A DNA stretch of 23,091 bases, taken from a virus. Position numbers and translations under genes: made by a program. The DNA lies in IMG/VR virus record IMGVR_UViG_3300005436_000039, positions 1-23,091 of that record; one strand, 5' to 3'. The notes below the pieces were generated by a model. It searched no databases. It was not told the origin of the DNA and saw only the letters and a program-made list of their open reading frames with translations. Below, in pieces: positions 5,855-11,669 of this stretch (position 1 is the stretch's first letter; every line of letters begins with the position of its first letter).

Positions 5855-6630
5855 AGCTCCTCAAAAATGGCATACTCTGGGGTCACCATCAAGGTGATAT
5901 AGGTTTCTCCGGTGTAGTCCGACCAACCGTCCCGGTTCTTCACCGGGGCGATGTAGAAGCTCTCACCATCCGTAGCCACGGTCAAGGCCAGTGCAGCCAT
6001 CTTAGTGATCTTGTTCAGGAAGGACTTCTTCGCCTGAGTCGGGCTCCCATTGGTGCCCGGGTCGTTCTCACTGGTGTGGCAGGCGATGATGATGCAGGAG
6101 TTCGTCTCACGAGCAAGCTTGTCAAGGTAGCGGACGATAGACTCGTCCGTACCACTGCCCTCTTCGACGTAATCTACCTTCATCAGAATGTCCACGACTA
6201 CAAGGTGCGGATACTCGCCCCACAGCTCTTCGAAGGCTTCCATCTCCTCTTCGATCTCCTCAAGAGTCGGAGCGGGAGAGAAGTTCCAGCGGACGTAGTC
6301 TAGATCCTCAAGCTGCTCCGCAGCCCATTCGGGATCCTCAATTAGACGTTCACGAACGTCCTTACTGTCCTCCTGGATTCGCCTAGCGATGAACCGTGAG
6401 GCGATTGTCGCCTCGTTGGAGTCGTTGCTGATATACAAGGTGGGGACCTTCATTCGGTCCACCAGATCACCAATAAACATGGTCTTCATAGACCCAGGGG
6501 TGCCTCCGATAAGGATCGCACCACCACGGTAGAATCGGACGCCGCGAGCGGCGAGTCCTTCGACGATGTCGGGAAGGGGCTCCCCAATGGAGAGCCCCCT
6601 AGCTACAGCACGGGCAAGCTTAAAGCTCAC
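5851..6630 (-). CDS. DnaB/RecA-type replicative ATPase (probable helicase)
   Basis: A 259-residue RecA-fold ATPase. Walker A is GGTPGSMKT (residues 42-50), the second strand carries LYISNDSNEATIASRF, the Walker B strand is LVVVDILMKVD, then a sensor strand CIIIACHTSE, and near the C-terminus KNRDG, like the KxRxG motif of DnaB helicases. It lacks the DnaB N-terminal primase-binding domain, so it is a minimal version (RepA/AAA_25-like). Encoded near the primase, it is best read as the replicative helicase or a RecA-like recombinase, with helicase preferred. The GTG start has AAGGAG five bases upstream. Confidence 0.75.
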   Translation of the reverse strand: MSFKLARAVARGLSIGEPLPDIVEGLAARGVRFYRGGAILIGGTPGSMKTMFIGDLVDRMKVPTLYISNDSNEATIASRFIARRIQEDSKDVRERLIEDPEWAAEQLEDLDYVRWNFSPAPTLEEIEEEMEAFEELWGEYPHLVVVDILMKVDYVEEGSGTDESIVRYLDKLARETNSCIIIACHTSENDPGTNGSPTQAKKSFLNKITKMAALALTVATDGESFYIAPVKNRDGWSDYTGETYITLMVTPEYAIFEEL

Positions 6631-6639
6631 TCAGGCTCC

Positions 6640-7173
6640 TTAGCGACGGTTGTTGCGCTGCTTGTTCTCGAAAACGCTCTTGCACTCTCGGTCAGGGCAG
6701 TCCCAACGGATCCACGAGCGCCCATTGGTCTCACCGGTCTCCCGGACCGCGTCACCGTGGTCACAGAAGTACTCTCCGTCTTCGACCTGGACGAGTGGCT
6801 TGTTGTCGTCGTTGTAACGACTGTTCGAGCGGTTGTTGGAGCTCTTGTTACCCCAAGAGCTGTTGGAACGACCGGAAGAAGCACGCGGAGTAGGCTTCGC
6901 ACTGCCACCGTAAGCCTCCTGAAGCTCGCTACCTCGCTCCACGGTCAGCTTGATCAGCTCCTCCCACTCAGGGTCGGAGAAGACGTCCACAGCCTCAGCA
7001 ACGCTGTTGAAATGGCCCACGATCCAAGCTTCCTTGCCGCTACCTCCCTTAAGGGAGACAGTGATCATGTCACGGTTCGGATCCACAGTGTGGAGGACCA
7101 GGGCATCGCCCTCGTCCCCATCCGCCCACACATCTGCTTCGGTGGGCGTGTCGTCAGTCTTCTTGACTGGCAC
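6640..7173 (-). CDS. Replication-region zinc-ribbon protein, possibly ssDNA-binding
   Basis: 177 residues from GTG 7173 (AAGGAG five bases upstream). Three parts are visible: an N-terminal beta/alpha domain (ALVLHTVDPNRDMITVSLKG), a Ser/Asn/Arg-rich linker of about 40 residues, and a C-terminal zinc-ribbon-like part (YFCDHGDAVRE, then WDCPDRECKSVF). The neighbours are the RecB-like nuclease and the helicase. A DNA-binding or SSB-like role fits the location and the flexible basic linker, but I see no OB-fold signature, so this remains a guess. Confidence 0.6.
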   Translation of the reverse strand: MPVKKTDDTPTEADVWADGDEGDALVLHTVDPNRDMITVSLKGGSGKEAWIVGHFNSVAEAVDVFSDPEWEELIKLTVERGSELQEAYGGSAKPTPRASSGRSNSSWGNKSSNNRSNSRYNDDNKPLVQVEDGEYFCDHGDAVRETGETNGRSWIRWDCPDRECKSVFENKQRNNRR

Positions 7174-7175
7174 TT

Positions 7176-8003
7176 TTACTCCTTGTAAAAGGGATTAAGG
7201 GAGTCGTACTCCCTGGTCACGGAAGTGTCACCTGACTGTAGGAAGCAAGCGTCTCTGACGCTGCACCTCTCGCAGTTCTTACCACGAACTGGCAGGAACA
7301 CCTTGTTGCTAACCCCACTGTACCACTGCTGGACGAGTTTGTCAACTGCCTGTAGATCCCAGTTCGAGACGTTCATCTCGTAGTACTCGGCATCCTTGAA
7401 CATGTAGTTGCTCGCCTGTACGATGTAGGGCTTGTCATGCATGCCTTCCTGAGTGCTCAGGAAGTTCCGGACCAGCACGCTGTAGATGCCGAGCTGCTGG
7501 TCACTGTCAGGTCTCGTAGATCCAGACTTCAAGTCCGTGATCTCGATGAACCCAACGTCTTCCCCGTGGTAGACCTTCACACGGTCTACGAAGCCCTTGA
7601 CTTCGATCCCGGAGGGCAGTACCATGGATACGTCGAGCTCTACCCAACGTAGGTCACCGTCGAGTGCCCACTCTTCACGCTCCCATTGGAGCGCGTAGTC
7701 CTGGACCTTCTGATACCAATGATCATAACGCTGCTGATTACGGCCGAAGCCACCAGCAAGCCACTTGCTCTCATCGGGCTCGATGAGTTCGGCCTTGGCA
7801 ATCTCTTGCTCAAGGGTGTCGATTGCCATGATATCAATGTAGTCCCACATCTCGTTCTTGTCAAGGGCCTCCGTCACTGCGTGAACGGCGGACCCACCAA
7901 TGAGGTACCACGCGGGTGTGGTAGGGTAGTTCTTGATCTTCTCCAGCTCGAACGCCTTCCCGCATCGCGTGTAGGAGCTGATCGCTGAGTGTGAGGCGTG
8001 CAT
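7176..8003 (-). CDS. RecB/Cas4-family PD-(D/E)XK exonuclease with Fe-S cysteines
   Basis: 275 residues from ATG 8003. The N-terminus MHASHSAISSYTRCGKAFEL matches the start of Cas4/AddB-like nucleases, with Cys14. The nuclease core is GFVDRVKVYHG, then ITDLKSGS (D-x-K) and QQLGIYSVL (the Q-x3-Y motif). Three C-terminal cysteines (NCERC, then Cys253) complete the four-cysteine set expected for a 4Fe-4S cluster. It should resect DNA ends, probably for phage recombination. The frame is open to an ATG at 8045, but a promoter lies between that ATG and 8003 and predicts transcription starting at 8003, so I chose 8003. Confidence 0.8.
   Translation of the reverse strand: MHASHSAISSYTRCGKAFELEKIKNYPTTPAWYLIGGSAVHAVTEALDKNEMWDYIDIMAIDTLEQEIAKAELIEPDESKWLAGGFGRNQQRYDHWYQKVQDYALQWEREEWALDGDLRWVELDVSMVLPSGIEVKGFVDRVKVYHGEDVGFIEITDLKSGSTRPDSDQQLGIYSVLVRNFLSTQEGMHDKPYIVQASNYMFKDAEYYEMNVSNWDLQAVDKLVQQWYSGVSNKVFLPVRGKNCERCSVRDACFLQSGDTSVTREYDSLNPFYKE
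7317..7345 (-). promoter_or_regulatory. Intragenic promoter-like element
   Basis: TTGACA, 17 bases ending TGG, then TACAGT, leftward and co-directional inside the exonuclease gene. The -10 equals that of the tRNA promoter at 10031. It could raise transcription of the downstream zinc-ribbon and helicase genes. Coding constraint could also explain it. Confidence 0.35.
7836..7864 (-). promoter_or_regulatory. Intragenic promoter-like element
   Basis: CTTGACA, 17 bases, TACATT, leftward, inside the exonuclease gene. It lacks the extended TGn. Weaker than the others and possibly a by-product of coding sequence. Confidence 0.25.
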
Positions 8004-8009
8004 GTTCCA

Positions 8010-8038
8010 ACCGTAGCACGGGAGTGCTCCGTTGTCAA
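8010..8038 (-). promoter_or_regulatory. Promoter of leftward replication operon (leaderless)
   Basis: CTTGACA, a 17-base spacer ending TGC (extended -10), then TACGGT. Six bases after the -10 comes ATG 8003, so transcription should begin at the A of the start codon, giving a leaderless mRNA. AGCAC-TCCC-GTGCT forms an inverted repeat in the spacer, a possible operator. Confidence 0.75.
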
Positions 8039-8053
8039 GCGTCATGATATTTC

Positions 8054-8069
8054 GGACACGTTAGTGTCC
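8054..8069. promoter_or_regulatory. Palindrome between divergent promoters
   Basis: GGACAC-GTTA-GTGTCC, a perfect 6-bp inverted repeat in the gap between the leftward and rightward promoters. A repressor or activator site that acts on both units is a reasonable guess; no binding protein is identified. Confidence 0.45.
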
Positions 8070-8101
8070 TGACTACTTCCACACGGAATCGTTACGACCC
8101 C

Positions 8102-8130
8102 TTGACAACACGCCCTAGCGTGTGTATACT
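8102..8130 (+). promoter_or_regulatory. Upstream promoter for DNA polymerase gene
   Basis: CTTGACA, 17 bases, TATACT: near-perfect consensus. ACACGC-CCTA-GCGTGT is an inverted repeat within the spacer. The predicted transcript has a leader of about 95 bases containing the hairpin at 8157-8175. Confidence 0.75.
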
Positions 8131-8156
8131 CAACTTAGAACCTAAACATCGACGTA

Positions 8157-8175
8157 GGAGTCCTGTTGGGACTCC
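8157..8175 (+). promoter_or_regulatory. Leader hairpin
   Basis: GGAGTCC-TGTTG-GGACTCC, a 7-bp stem with a 5-base loop in the leader between the two polymerase promoters. No T-run, so not a simple terminator. No small ORF is evident in this leader. Confidence 0.4.
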
Positions 8176-8196
8176 GAGGAGTTACACCACCTGCTC

Positions 8197-8225
8197 TTGA
8201 CAACACGGCACAGTCGTGCTAGTGT
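8197..8225 (+). promoter_or_regulatory. Second promoter for DNA polymerase gene (leaderless)
   Basis: CTTGACA, 17 bases ending TGC, TAGTGT. The ATG at 8233 is seven bases after the -10, so this transcript should be leaderless or nearly so. GCAC-AGTC-GTGC sits in the spacer at exactly the same place as GCAC-N4-GTGC in the divergent leftward promoter. Confidence 0.7.
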
Positions 8226-8232
8226 TGGGGAC

Positions 8233-10011
8233 ATGAGATACCTCGCTAACGGCAGTATCCGTGTCCCTGAGGACACAGCGGACCTGGTCGTGATGCTAGA
8301 GTGGATCGATCGCCAGCACACGCTGGCGCTTGACACTGAGACCACCGGTCTCGACATCTACTCTGATGATCACCGTATCCGCTTGATCGCGTTGGCTACG
8401 CCCAACGAAGCTTGGGTCTTCCCCGCAGAGAGGATGTGGAGTAGCGCTTTCAGAGTAACCGAGCGCTTGCGCGGCAAGCGTTTGATCATGCACAATGCAC
8501 CATACGACATCCCGGTGCTCGCCAGGCACGGCCTGGCTGACATCGAACGGATGTTTGCACAGACACGTGACACGAAGAATATGGCCCATCAGGTCGATCC
8601 TCGTGGACGTGATGAAGGTGGCATCGGCCAGTCGCTAGATGAGCTGGTCAAGCATTACATGCCCGAGTACAGCAAGCTCGGGGATGATCTCAAGGACGAG
8701 TTCAAGAGGCTGAAGGACCGGGGAGTCATCCCTAAGTCTACACCCATGTCCATGATGTGGGTCGTGATGCCTCTTGACAACGAAGTCTATAACGTGTATG
8801 CTGGTACTGACGCCATGCTCACCGCTCGACTCTTCAAGATCCTCAAGAAGAAGATCGATGTGAACAGTGAGCTCACACAGGCGGACAACAAGACTGCCAT
8901 GATCGCATCCCTCATGGATGCGAAGGGCTTCCTGCTTGATCGTGAGTACACCACTGAGCTGCGCAACACGCTGCTCAGAGATGAGCAGAAGTGGAAGAAT
9001 CGTGCATACGAGCACGGTCTTGAGAACATCAACTCGCCCCAGCAAGTTGCAGAGGCACTTGAGCGCATTGGCCTGGTCCCTAAGGAAAAGACCCCCAAGG
9101 GCAATCCGAAAGTTGACAAGGTCTTCCTGGGGCAGCACACTGATGTGCCCCTTGTGCAAGCAATCGTAGAAGGAAAGAAGGCTGGCAAGTGGAGAACGAC
9201 TTGGGTGGAGAAGTTTCTTGGAGCAGCAGACTCCGCTGGAAGAGTTCACCCCTCAACGAATACGCTACGTGCCCGCACTGCGAGGTTTTCGATTACTGGG
9301 ATTCCAGCGCAGACGCTCCCCTCTTCCGATTCGGTGGTACGTTCGTGCTTTGTAGCGGACACCGGAGAGATCATTGTTGGAGTTGACTATGCCCAGCAGG
9401 AGCTAAGGCTCACTGCTGCGTACGCCAAGGATCCACGTATGATCAAGGCGTTCAAGAACGGCGAAGATCTTCACTACATCACGGCTGAGACTGCCTGGCC
9501 TGGCCGTGGCATGGAGATGCGCAAGTACGGCAAGGGTGGAAACTTCGGCACCGTCTACGGTGCGAAGGAACGTGCACTTATGGATCAGTTCAACATGACC
9601 TATGACCAGGCTCGTAAGGTCATTCAGGCCATCCGCAAGGCGTACCCTGGCATTCAGCGGCTCTCTGACGCGCTAGCGGATGAGGCCACACGCTACGGCT
9701 ACATCACCACAGACTACGGTCGCAAGCTACCTGTGGACGACCACAGGCTGTATGCAGCTCTGAACTATAAGATTCAGAGCACGGGTCGTGACGTGACTGC
9801 TCAGGCCATGCATCGTCTGTACGATGCTGGCTACGTAGACTACATGCGCCTAGCCATCCACGATGAGCTCTTGTTCAGTCTGCCACAGGGTGAGCCGGAG
9901 CTAGTTGTAGAGATCGAACGGATCATGTCTACGAGTGTCGGCAGGGTAGAGATCCCTGCTGAAGCCAAGATCGGTGGCCGAGCTTGGGGCTCCCTGTACC
10001 CGGGGGGTTGA
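8233..10011 (+). CDS. Family A DNA polymerase with 3'-5' exonuclease domain
   Basis: 592 residues from ATG 8233; the longer frame from 8197 is excluded because it begins inside the promoter. The exonuclease part has LALDTETTGLD (DxE), LIMHNAPYDIPVL and YAGTDAMLTARL. The polymerase part has motif A VGVDYAQQELRLTAAYAKD, motif B MRKYGKGGNFGTVYGAKE and motif C LAIHDELLFSLP, all with catalytic residues present. No 5'-3' exonuclease domain is present, as usual for phage enzymes. It copies the phage genome with the primase and helicase encoded divergently. A promoter-like TTGACA-N17-TATGCT occurs inside it at 8774-8802. Confidence 0.95.
   Translation: MRYLANGSIRVPEDTADLVVMLEWIDRQHTLALDTETTGLDIYSDDHRIRLIALATPNEAWVFPAERMWSSAFRVTERLRGKRLIMHNAPYDIPVLARHGLADIERMFAQTRDTKNMAHQVDPRGRDEGGIGQSLDELVKHYMPEYSKLGDDLKDEFKRLKDRGVIPKSTPMSMMWVVMPLDNEVYNVYAGTDAMLTARLFKILKKKIDVNSELTQADNKTAMIASLMDAKGFLLDREYTTELRNTLLRDEQKWKNRAYEHGLENINSPQQVAEALERIGLVPKEKTPKGNPKVDKVFLGQHTDVPLVQAIVEGKKAGKWRTTWVEKFLGAADSAGRVHPSTNTLRARTARFSITGIPAQTLPSSDSVVRSCFVADTGEIIVGVDYAQQELRLTAAYAKDPRMIKAFKNGEDLHYITAETAWPGRGMEMRKYGKGGNFGTVYGAKERALMDQFNMTYDQARKVIQAIRKAYPGIQRLSDALADEATRYGYITTDYGRKLPVDDHRLYAALNYKIQSTGRDVTAQAMHRLYDAGYVDYMRLAIHDELLFSLPQGEPELVVEIERIMSTSVGRVEIPAEAKIGGRAWGSLYPGG
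8774..8802 (+). promoter_or_regulatory. Intragenic promoter-like element in polymerase gene
   Basis: CTTGACA, 17 bases, TATGCT, co-directional. It falls near the third exonuclease motif, where the protein sequence is constrained, so it may be fortuitous. Confidence 0.3.
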
Positions 10012-10036
10012 CAAGAAGCCCTGGGTGTGCTACAGT
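10008..10036 (+). promoter_or_regulatory. Promoter of the tRNA / cysteine-rich operon
   Basis: TTGACA, 17 bases ending TGC (extended -10), TACAGT. The -35 overlaps the polymerase stop codon. Start of transcription is expected near 10043, about 40 bases before the first tRNA. No other consensus promoter is seen before the terminator at 13711. Confidence 0.75.
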
Positions 10037-10049
10037 AGTAATACGAGGT

Positions 10050-10077
10050 GAGGGCGGGGCCTACGGGCCAAGCCCTC
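10050..10077 (+). other. Leader hairpin ahead of tRNA array
   Basis: GAGGGC and GCCCTC form an outer stem with GGCC/GGCC inside, ending 3 bases before the first tRNA. No T-run, so it is more likely a 5' cap or processing structure than a terminator. Confidence 0.45.
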
Positions 10078-10080
10078 CAT

Positions 10081-10160
10081 AGCGGAGTAGGGGAGTTCGG
10101 TCGTCCCCGTCAGTCTCATAAACTGAAGATCGTGGGTTCAAATCCCACCTGCCGCTACCA
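10081..10160 (+). tRNA. tRNA-Met(CAT)
   Basis: Cloverleaf with anticodon loop CTCATAA and T-loop TTCAAAT. The only tRNA in the array with an encoded 3' CCA (10158-10160). The anticodon stem TCAGT/ACTGA lacks the three G-C pairs of an initiator, so elongator Met is likely; a lysidine-modified Ile tRNA cannot be excluded. One acceptor mismatch (A6/G67). Confidence 0.85.
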
Positions 10161-10161
10161 A

Positions 10162-10238
10162 GTCGGTCAAGCTCATCCGGACGGTCCGGAGGGCGCCTGC
10201 AAAGCGCCTAGCCAGCAGTTCAAGTCTGCTGACCGATT
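10162..10238 (+). tRNA. tRNA-Cys(GCA)
   Basis: Acceptor GTCGGTC/GACCGAT, anticodon arm GGCGC-CTGCAAA-GCGCC, T-loop TTCAAGT. The D-arm is unusually large and contains TCCGGACGGTCCGGA. A cysteine tRNA is fitting in an operon that encodes cysteine-rich proteins. Confidence 0.75.
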
Positions 10239-10240
10239 TT

Positions 10241-10311
10241 CGATTCTTAGCTCAGGGGTAGAGCATCCGGTTGAAGCCCGGAATACGGTGGTTCGATTCC
10301 ATCAGGATCGG
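10241..10311 (+). tRNA. tRNA-Phe(GAA)
   Basis: Acceptor CGATTCT/AGGATCG, anticodon arm TCCGG-TTGAAGC-CCGGA, T-loop TTCGATT. All stems pair. Confidence 0.85.
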
Positions 10312-10329
10312 CGTAACAGGCAGAGCAAT

Positions 10330-10393
10330 CGCTGCTGACAGGCTCGTTCAGAGCCGGGATGCCAAACCCCGGGGACCTGTCAGACGGCCAGCG
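10330..10393 (+). ncRNA. Three-way-junction RNA element 1 (not a tRNA)
   Basis: A perfect helix CTGACAGG (10335-10342) with CCTGTCAG (10376-10383) encloses two hairpins: GGCTC-GTTCA-GAGCC and CGGG-ATGCCAAAC-CCCG. The helix extends by CGCTG/CAGCG across a 5-base bulge. No T-loop signature and no seven-base anticodon loop with T33, so it is not a tRNA. It resembles in plan the element at 11093-11152. Confidence 0.5.
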
Positions 10394-10420
10394 ACCACAG
10401 GGAGTCGGCAACTGTTGGAC

Positions 10421-10442
10421 CAGTCCTAACCGGGCTGGACTG
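10421..10442 (+). other. Hairpin in tRNA array spacer
   Basis: CAGTCC and GGACTG pair around a 10-base loop. It lies in the 187-base stretch without tRNAs between Phe and Pro, which otherwise holds the two structured elements on either side. Confidence 0.4.
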
Positions 10443-10451
10443 TTTGTGAAC

Positions 10452-10495
10452 TATAGCAACCTGCTAGAGCGACTTCTCAGGTAGGCTCTGCTATA
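10452..10495 (+). ncRNA. Structured RNA element, possible pseudoknot
   Basis: TATAGCA and TGCTATA form a 7-bp outer helix. Inside, ACCTG can pair with CAGGT, and AGAGC with GCTCT, in interleaved order, so a pseudoknot or two competing folds are possible. No T-loop or anticodon arm is present. It ends 3 bases before tRNA-Pro. Confidence 0.4.
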
Positions 10496-10498
10496 CAA

Positions 10499-10572
10499 CT
10501 GGATGTGGCCTAGTGGACTAGGGCGCCTGATTTGGGATCAGGAGAACGTGAGTTCGAATCTCACCTTCCGGA
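10499..10572 (+). tRNA. tRNA-Pro(TGG)
   Basis: Anticodon arm CCTGA-TTTGGGA-TCAGG, T-arm GTGAG-TTCGAAT-CTCAC. Acceptor CTGGATG/CTTCCGG has one T-T mismatch at 6-67. Confidence 0.8.
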
Positions 10573-10576
10573 CAAT

Positions 10577-10649
10577 GTGAACGTAGCTTAATTGGTAAAG
10601 CAGCAGTCTCCAAAACTGTTAGATGAAGGTTCGAATCCTTCCGGTCGCG
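10577..10649 (+). tRNA. tRNA-Trp(CCA)
   Basis: Anticodon arm GCAGT-CTCCAAA-ACTGT, T-arm GAAGG-TTCGAAT-CCTTC. Acceptor GTGAACG/CGGTCGC has one mismatch (A5/G68). Confidence 0.85.
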
Positions 10650-10652
10650 CTT

Positions 10653-10736
10653 GGTAAGGTCCGCCGATTGGCACCGGCAGCTCCCTGCTAAGGAGTAAGG
10701 GTAACACCTTTGCGAGTTCGACTCTCGCTCTTACCG
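10653..10736 (+). tRNA. tRNA-Ser(GCT)
   Basis: Acceptor GGTAAGG/TCTTACC, anticodon loop CTGCTAA, long class II variable arm (AAGGGTAACACCTTT), T-arm GCGAG-TTCGACT-CTCGC. Canonical serine type. Confidence 0.85.
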
Positions 10737-10737
10737 C

Positions 10738-10769
10738 ACTGTTCCTACACAGTCGTCCTGGGTATGACG
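10738..10769 (+). other. Two small hairpins between the serine tRNAs
   Basis: ACTGT-TCCTAC-ACAGT and CGTC-N8-GACG in the 47-base gap between the two serine tRNAs. Probably processing spacers. Confidence 0.35.
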
Positions 10770-10783
10770 TTAAACTGCTACAT

Positions 10784-10865
10784 GGAAGCTATGGCTAATG
10801 GTGGCCAACTGTCTAGAAAACAGCGAGGGGTAACACCCTAGAGGGTTCGATTCCTTCAGTTTCCG
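10784..10865 (+). tRNA. tRNA-Ser(AGA)
   Basis: Acceptor GGAAGCT/AGTTTCC, anticodon loop CTAGAAA (anticodon AGA), long variable arm GGGGTAACACCC, T-loop TTCGATT. A34 is unusual for a bacterial serine tRNA and would need deamination to inosine for wide decoding. The 27-43 pair is a mismatch. Confidence 0.75.
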
Positions 10866-10866
10866 C

Positions 10867-10938
10867 GCCATCATAGTATAACGGCAATTATTACTGCCTT
10901 CCAAGCAGAGGATGTCGGTTCGATTCCGACTGGTGGTT
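10867..10938 (+). tRNA. tRNA-Gly(TCC)
   Basis: Acceptor GCCATCA/TGGTGGT, anticodon arm CTGC-CTTCCAA-GCAG, T-arm GTCGG-TTCGATT-CCGAC, discriminator T as usual for glycine. Confidence 0.85.
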
Positions 10939-10940
10939 CC

Positions 10941-11011
10941 GCCTCTATAACATAGTGGTAATGTAGATGACTCTTAATCATCGAAGCTAGGTTCGATTCC
11001 TAGTGGGGGCA
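10941..11011 (+). tRNA. tRNA-Lys(CTT)
   Basis: Acceptor GCCTCTA/TGGGGGC, anticodon arm GATGA-CTCTTAA-TCATC, T-arm CTAGG-TTCGATT-CCTAG. All stems pair. Confidence 0.88.
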
Positions 11012-11015
11012 CTTT

Positions 11016-11088
11016 ACCCTTGTAGTTCAACGGACAGAACAGCGCGTTTCTACCGCGTAGGTTGAGGGTTCGAGTCCTTCCAAGGGTG
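11016..11088 (+). tRNA. tRNA-Arg(TCT)
   Basis: Acceptor ACCCTTG/CAAGGGT perfect, anticodon arm GCGCG-TTTCTAC-CGCGT, T-arm GAGGG-TTCGAGT-CCTTC. Reads AGA/AGG codons, typically rare in GC-rich actinobacteria. Confidence 0.88.
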
Positions 11089-11092
11089 CTAG

Positions 11093-11152
11093 TTACGACG
11101 CTACCTAAGACCCCCCGGTACTGGCTGTGGGTCAAATGTCAGCCCGTCGTAA
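11093..11152 (+). ncRNA. Three-way-junction RNA element 2 (not a tRNA)
   Basis: TTACGACG (11093-11100) pairs perfectly with CGTCGTAA (11145-11152). Inside are two hairpins: TACC...GGTA with a C-rich loop, and GGCTG...CAGCC. There is no T-loop and no anticodon arm. It occupies a tRNA-sized slot between Arg(TCT) and Asn(GTT). Confidence 0.5.
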
Positions 11153-11157
11153 CACAA

Positions 11158-11230
11158 TGGTCTGTAGCCTAACCGGTAAGGCACCATCCTGTTAAGTTGG
11201 TGAATGCAGGTTCGAATCCTGCCAGATCAG
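11158..11230 (+). tRNA. tRNA-Asn(GTT)
   Basis: Acceptor TGGTCTG/CAGATCA, anticodon loop CTGTTAA in stem CCATC/GTTGG (one T-T mismatch), T-arm GCAGG-TTCGAAT-CCTGC. Confidence 0.85.
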
Positions 11231-11234
11231 CAAT

Positions 11235-11309
11235 GCTTCAGTAACCCAATATGGTAGAGGTGCCGACCTCAAGAGTCGGAAGATGTGAGTTCGAGTCTCA
11301 CCTGAAGTA
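11235..11309 (+). tRNA. tRNA-Leu(CAA), short variable loop
   Basis: Acceptor GCTTCAG/CTGAAGT, anticodon arm CCGAC-CTCAAGA-GTCGG, T-arm GTGAG-TTCGAGT-CTCAC. The variable region is 5 bases (AAGAT), while bacterial leucine tRNAs normally have a long class II arm. The anticodon supports Leu; identity could differ in practice. Confidence 0.75.
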
Positions 11310-11313
11310 CTTA

Positions 11314-11386
11314 CGGACGTTAGCTTAGTGGTAAGAGCGCTACCCTGTCAAGGTAGTAGGCGCGGGTTCGACTCCCGTACGTCTGA
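11314..11386 (+). tRNA. tRNA-Asp(GTC)
   Basis: Acceptor CGGACGT/ACGTCTG, anticodon arm CTACC-CTGTCAA-GGTAG, T-loop TTCGACT. All stems pair. Confidence 0.88.
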
Positions 11387-11392
11387 CGCAAT

Positions 11393-11466
11393 GGTCCATT
11401 GGTGTAGCCAGGTAGCATATCTGACTCTCAATCAGAAGGTCGCCGGTTCAAATCCGGCATGGACTA
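11393..11466 (+). tRNA. tRNA-Glu(CTC)
   Basis: Acceptor GGTCCAT/ATGGACT, anticodon arm TCTGA-CTCTCAA-TCAGA, T-arm GCCGG-TTCAAAT-CCGGC. Confidence 0.88.
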
Positions 11467-11470
11467 CGTG

Positions 11471-11517
11471 CGGAGCCTGATCAGCTCCGAACTGCATACG
11501 ACGTCATGACTCGTATG
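11471..11517 (+). other. Twin hairpins in tRNA array
   Basis: CGGAGC-CTGATCA-GCTCCG (6-bp stem, 7-base loop) followed by CATACGA-N9-TCGTATG (7-bp stem). No tRNA features. They directly precede the tRNA-like relic. Confidence 0.45.
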
Positions 11518-11587
11518 AGTGGTATAGTGTAGTGAGTAGCACCCCGCCGCGAAGGCGGTAGAGTCAGTGCAAATCTGGCTGCCACGC
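11518..11587 (+). pseudogene. tRNA-like sequence without a usable anticodon
   Basis: Acceptor-like AGTGGTA/TGCCACG and T-arm-like GTCAG-TGCAAAT-CTGGC frame a middle arm CCGCC-GCGAA-GGCGG. This arm closes with a 5-base loop, leaving no seven-base anticodon loop and no T33. TGCAAAT replaces the TTCAAAT T-loop. Either a decayed tRNA (alanine is the only amino acid missing from the array) or a tRNA mimic. Confidence 0.45.
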
Positions 11588-11591
11588 TCAT

Positions 11592-11665
11592 CTCCATGTA
11601 GCTTAGTTGGTTAAAGCCCTCGTCTGATAAGCGAGAGATCGAAGGTTCAAGTCCTTCTGTGGAGA
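11592..11665 (+). tRNA. tRNA-Ile(GAT)
   Basis: Acceptor CTCCATG/TGTGGAG, anticodon arm CTCGT-CTGATAA-GCGAG, T-arm GAAGG-TTCAAGT-CCTTC. Confidence 0.88.
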
Positions 11666-11669
11666 CCTT

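Noticed and set aside
8004-8045. Upstream ATG for the RecB-like nuclease
   Set aside because: The promoter lies within it and places the transcript start at 8003; the family N-terminus begins at 8003.
8635-9249. 204-codon leftward ORF opposite the polymerase
   Set aside because: Antisense shadow of the conserved polymerase domains.
10048-10338. 96-codon ORF over the first tRNAs
   Set aside because: The bases are fully explained by Met, Cys and Phe tRNAs.
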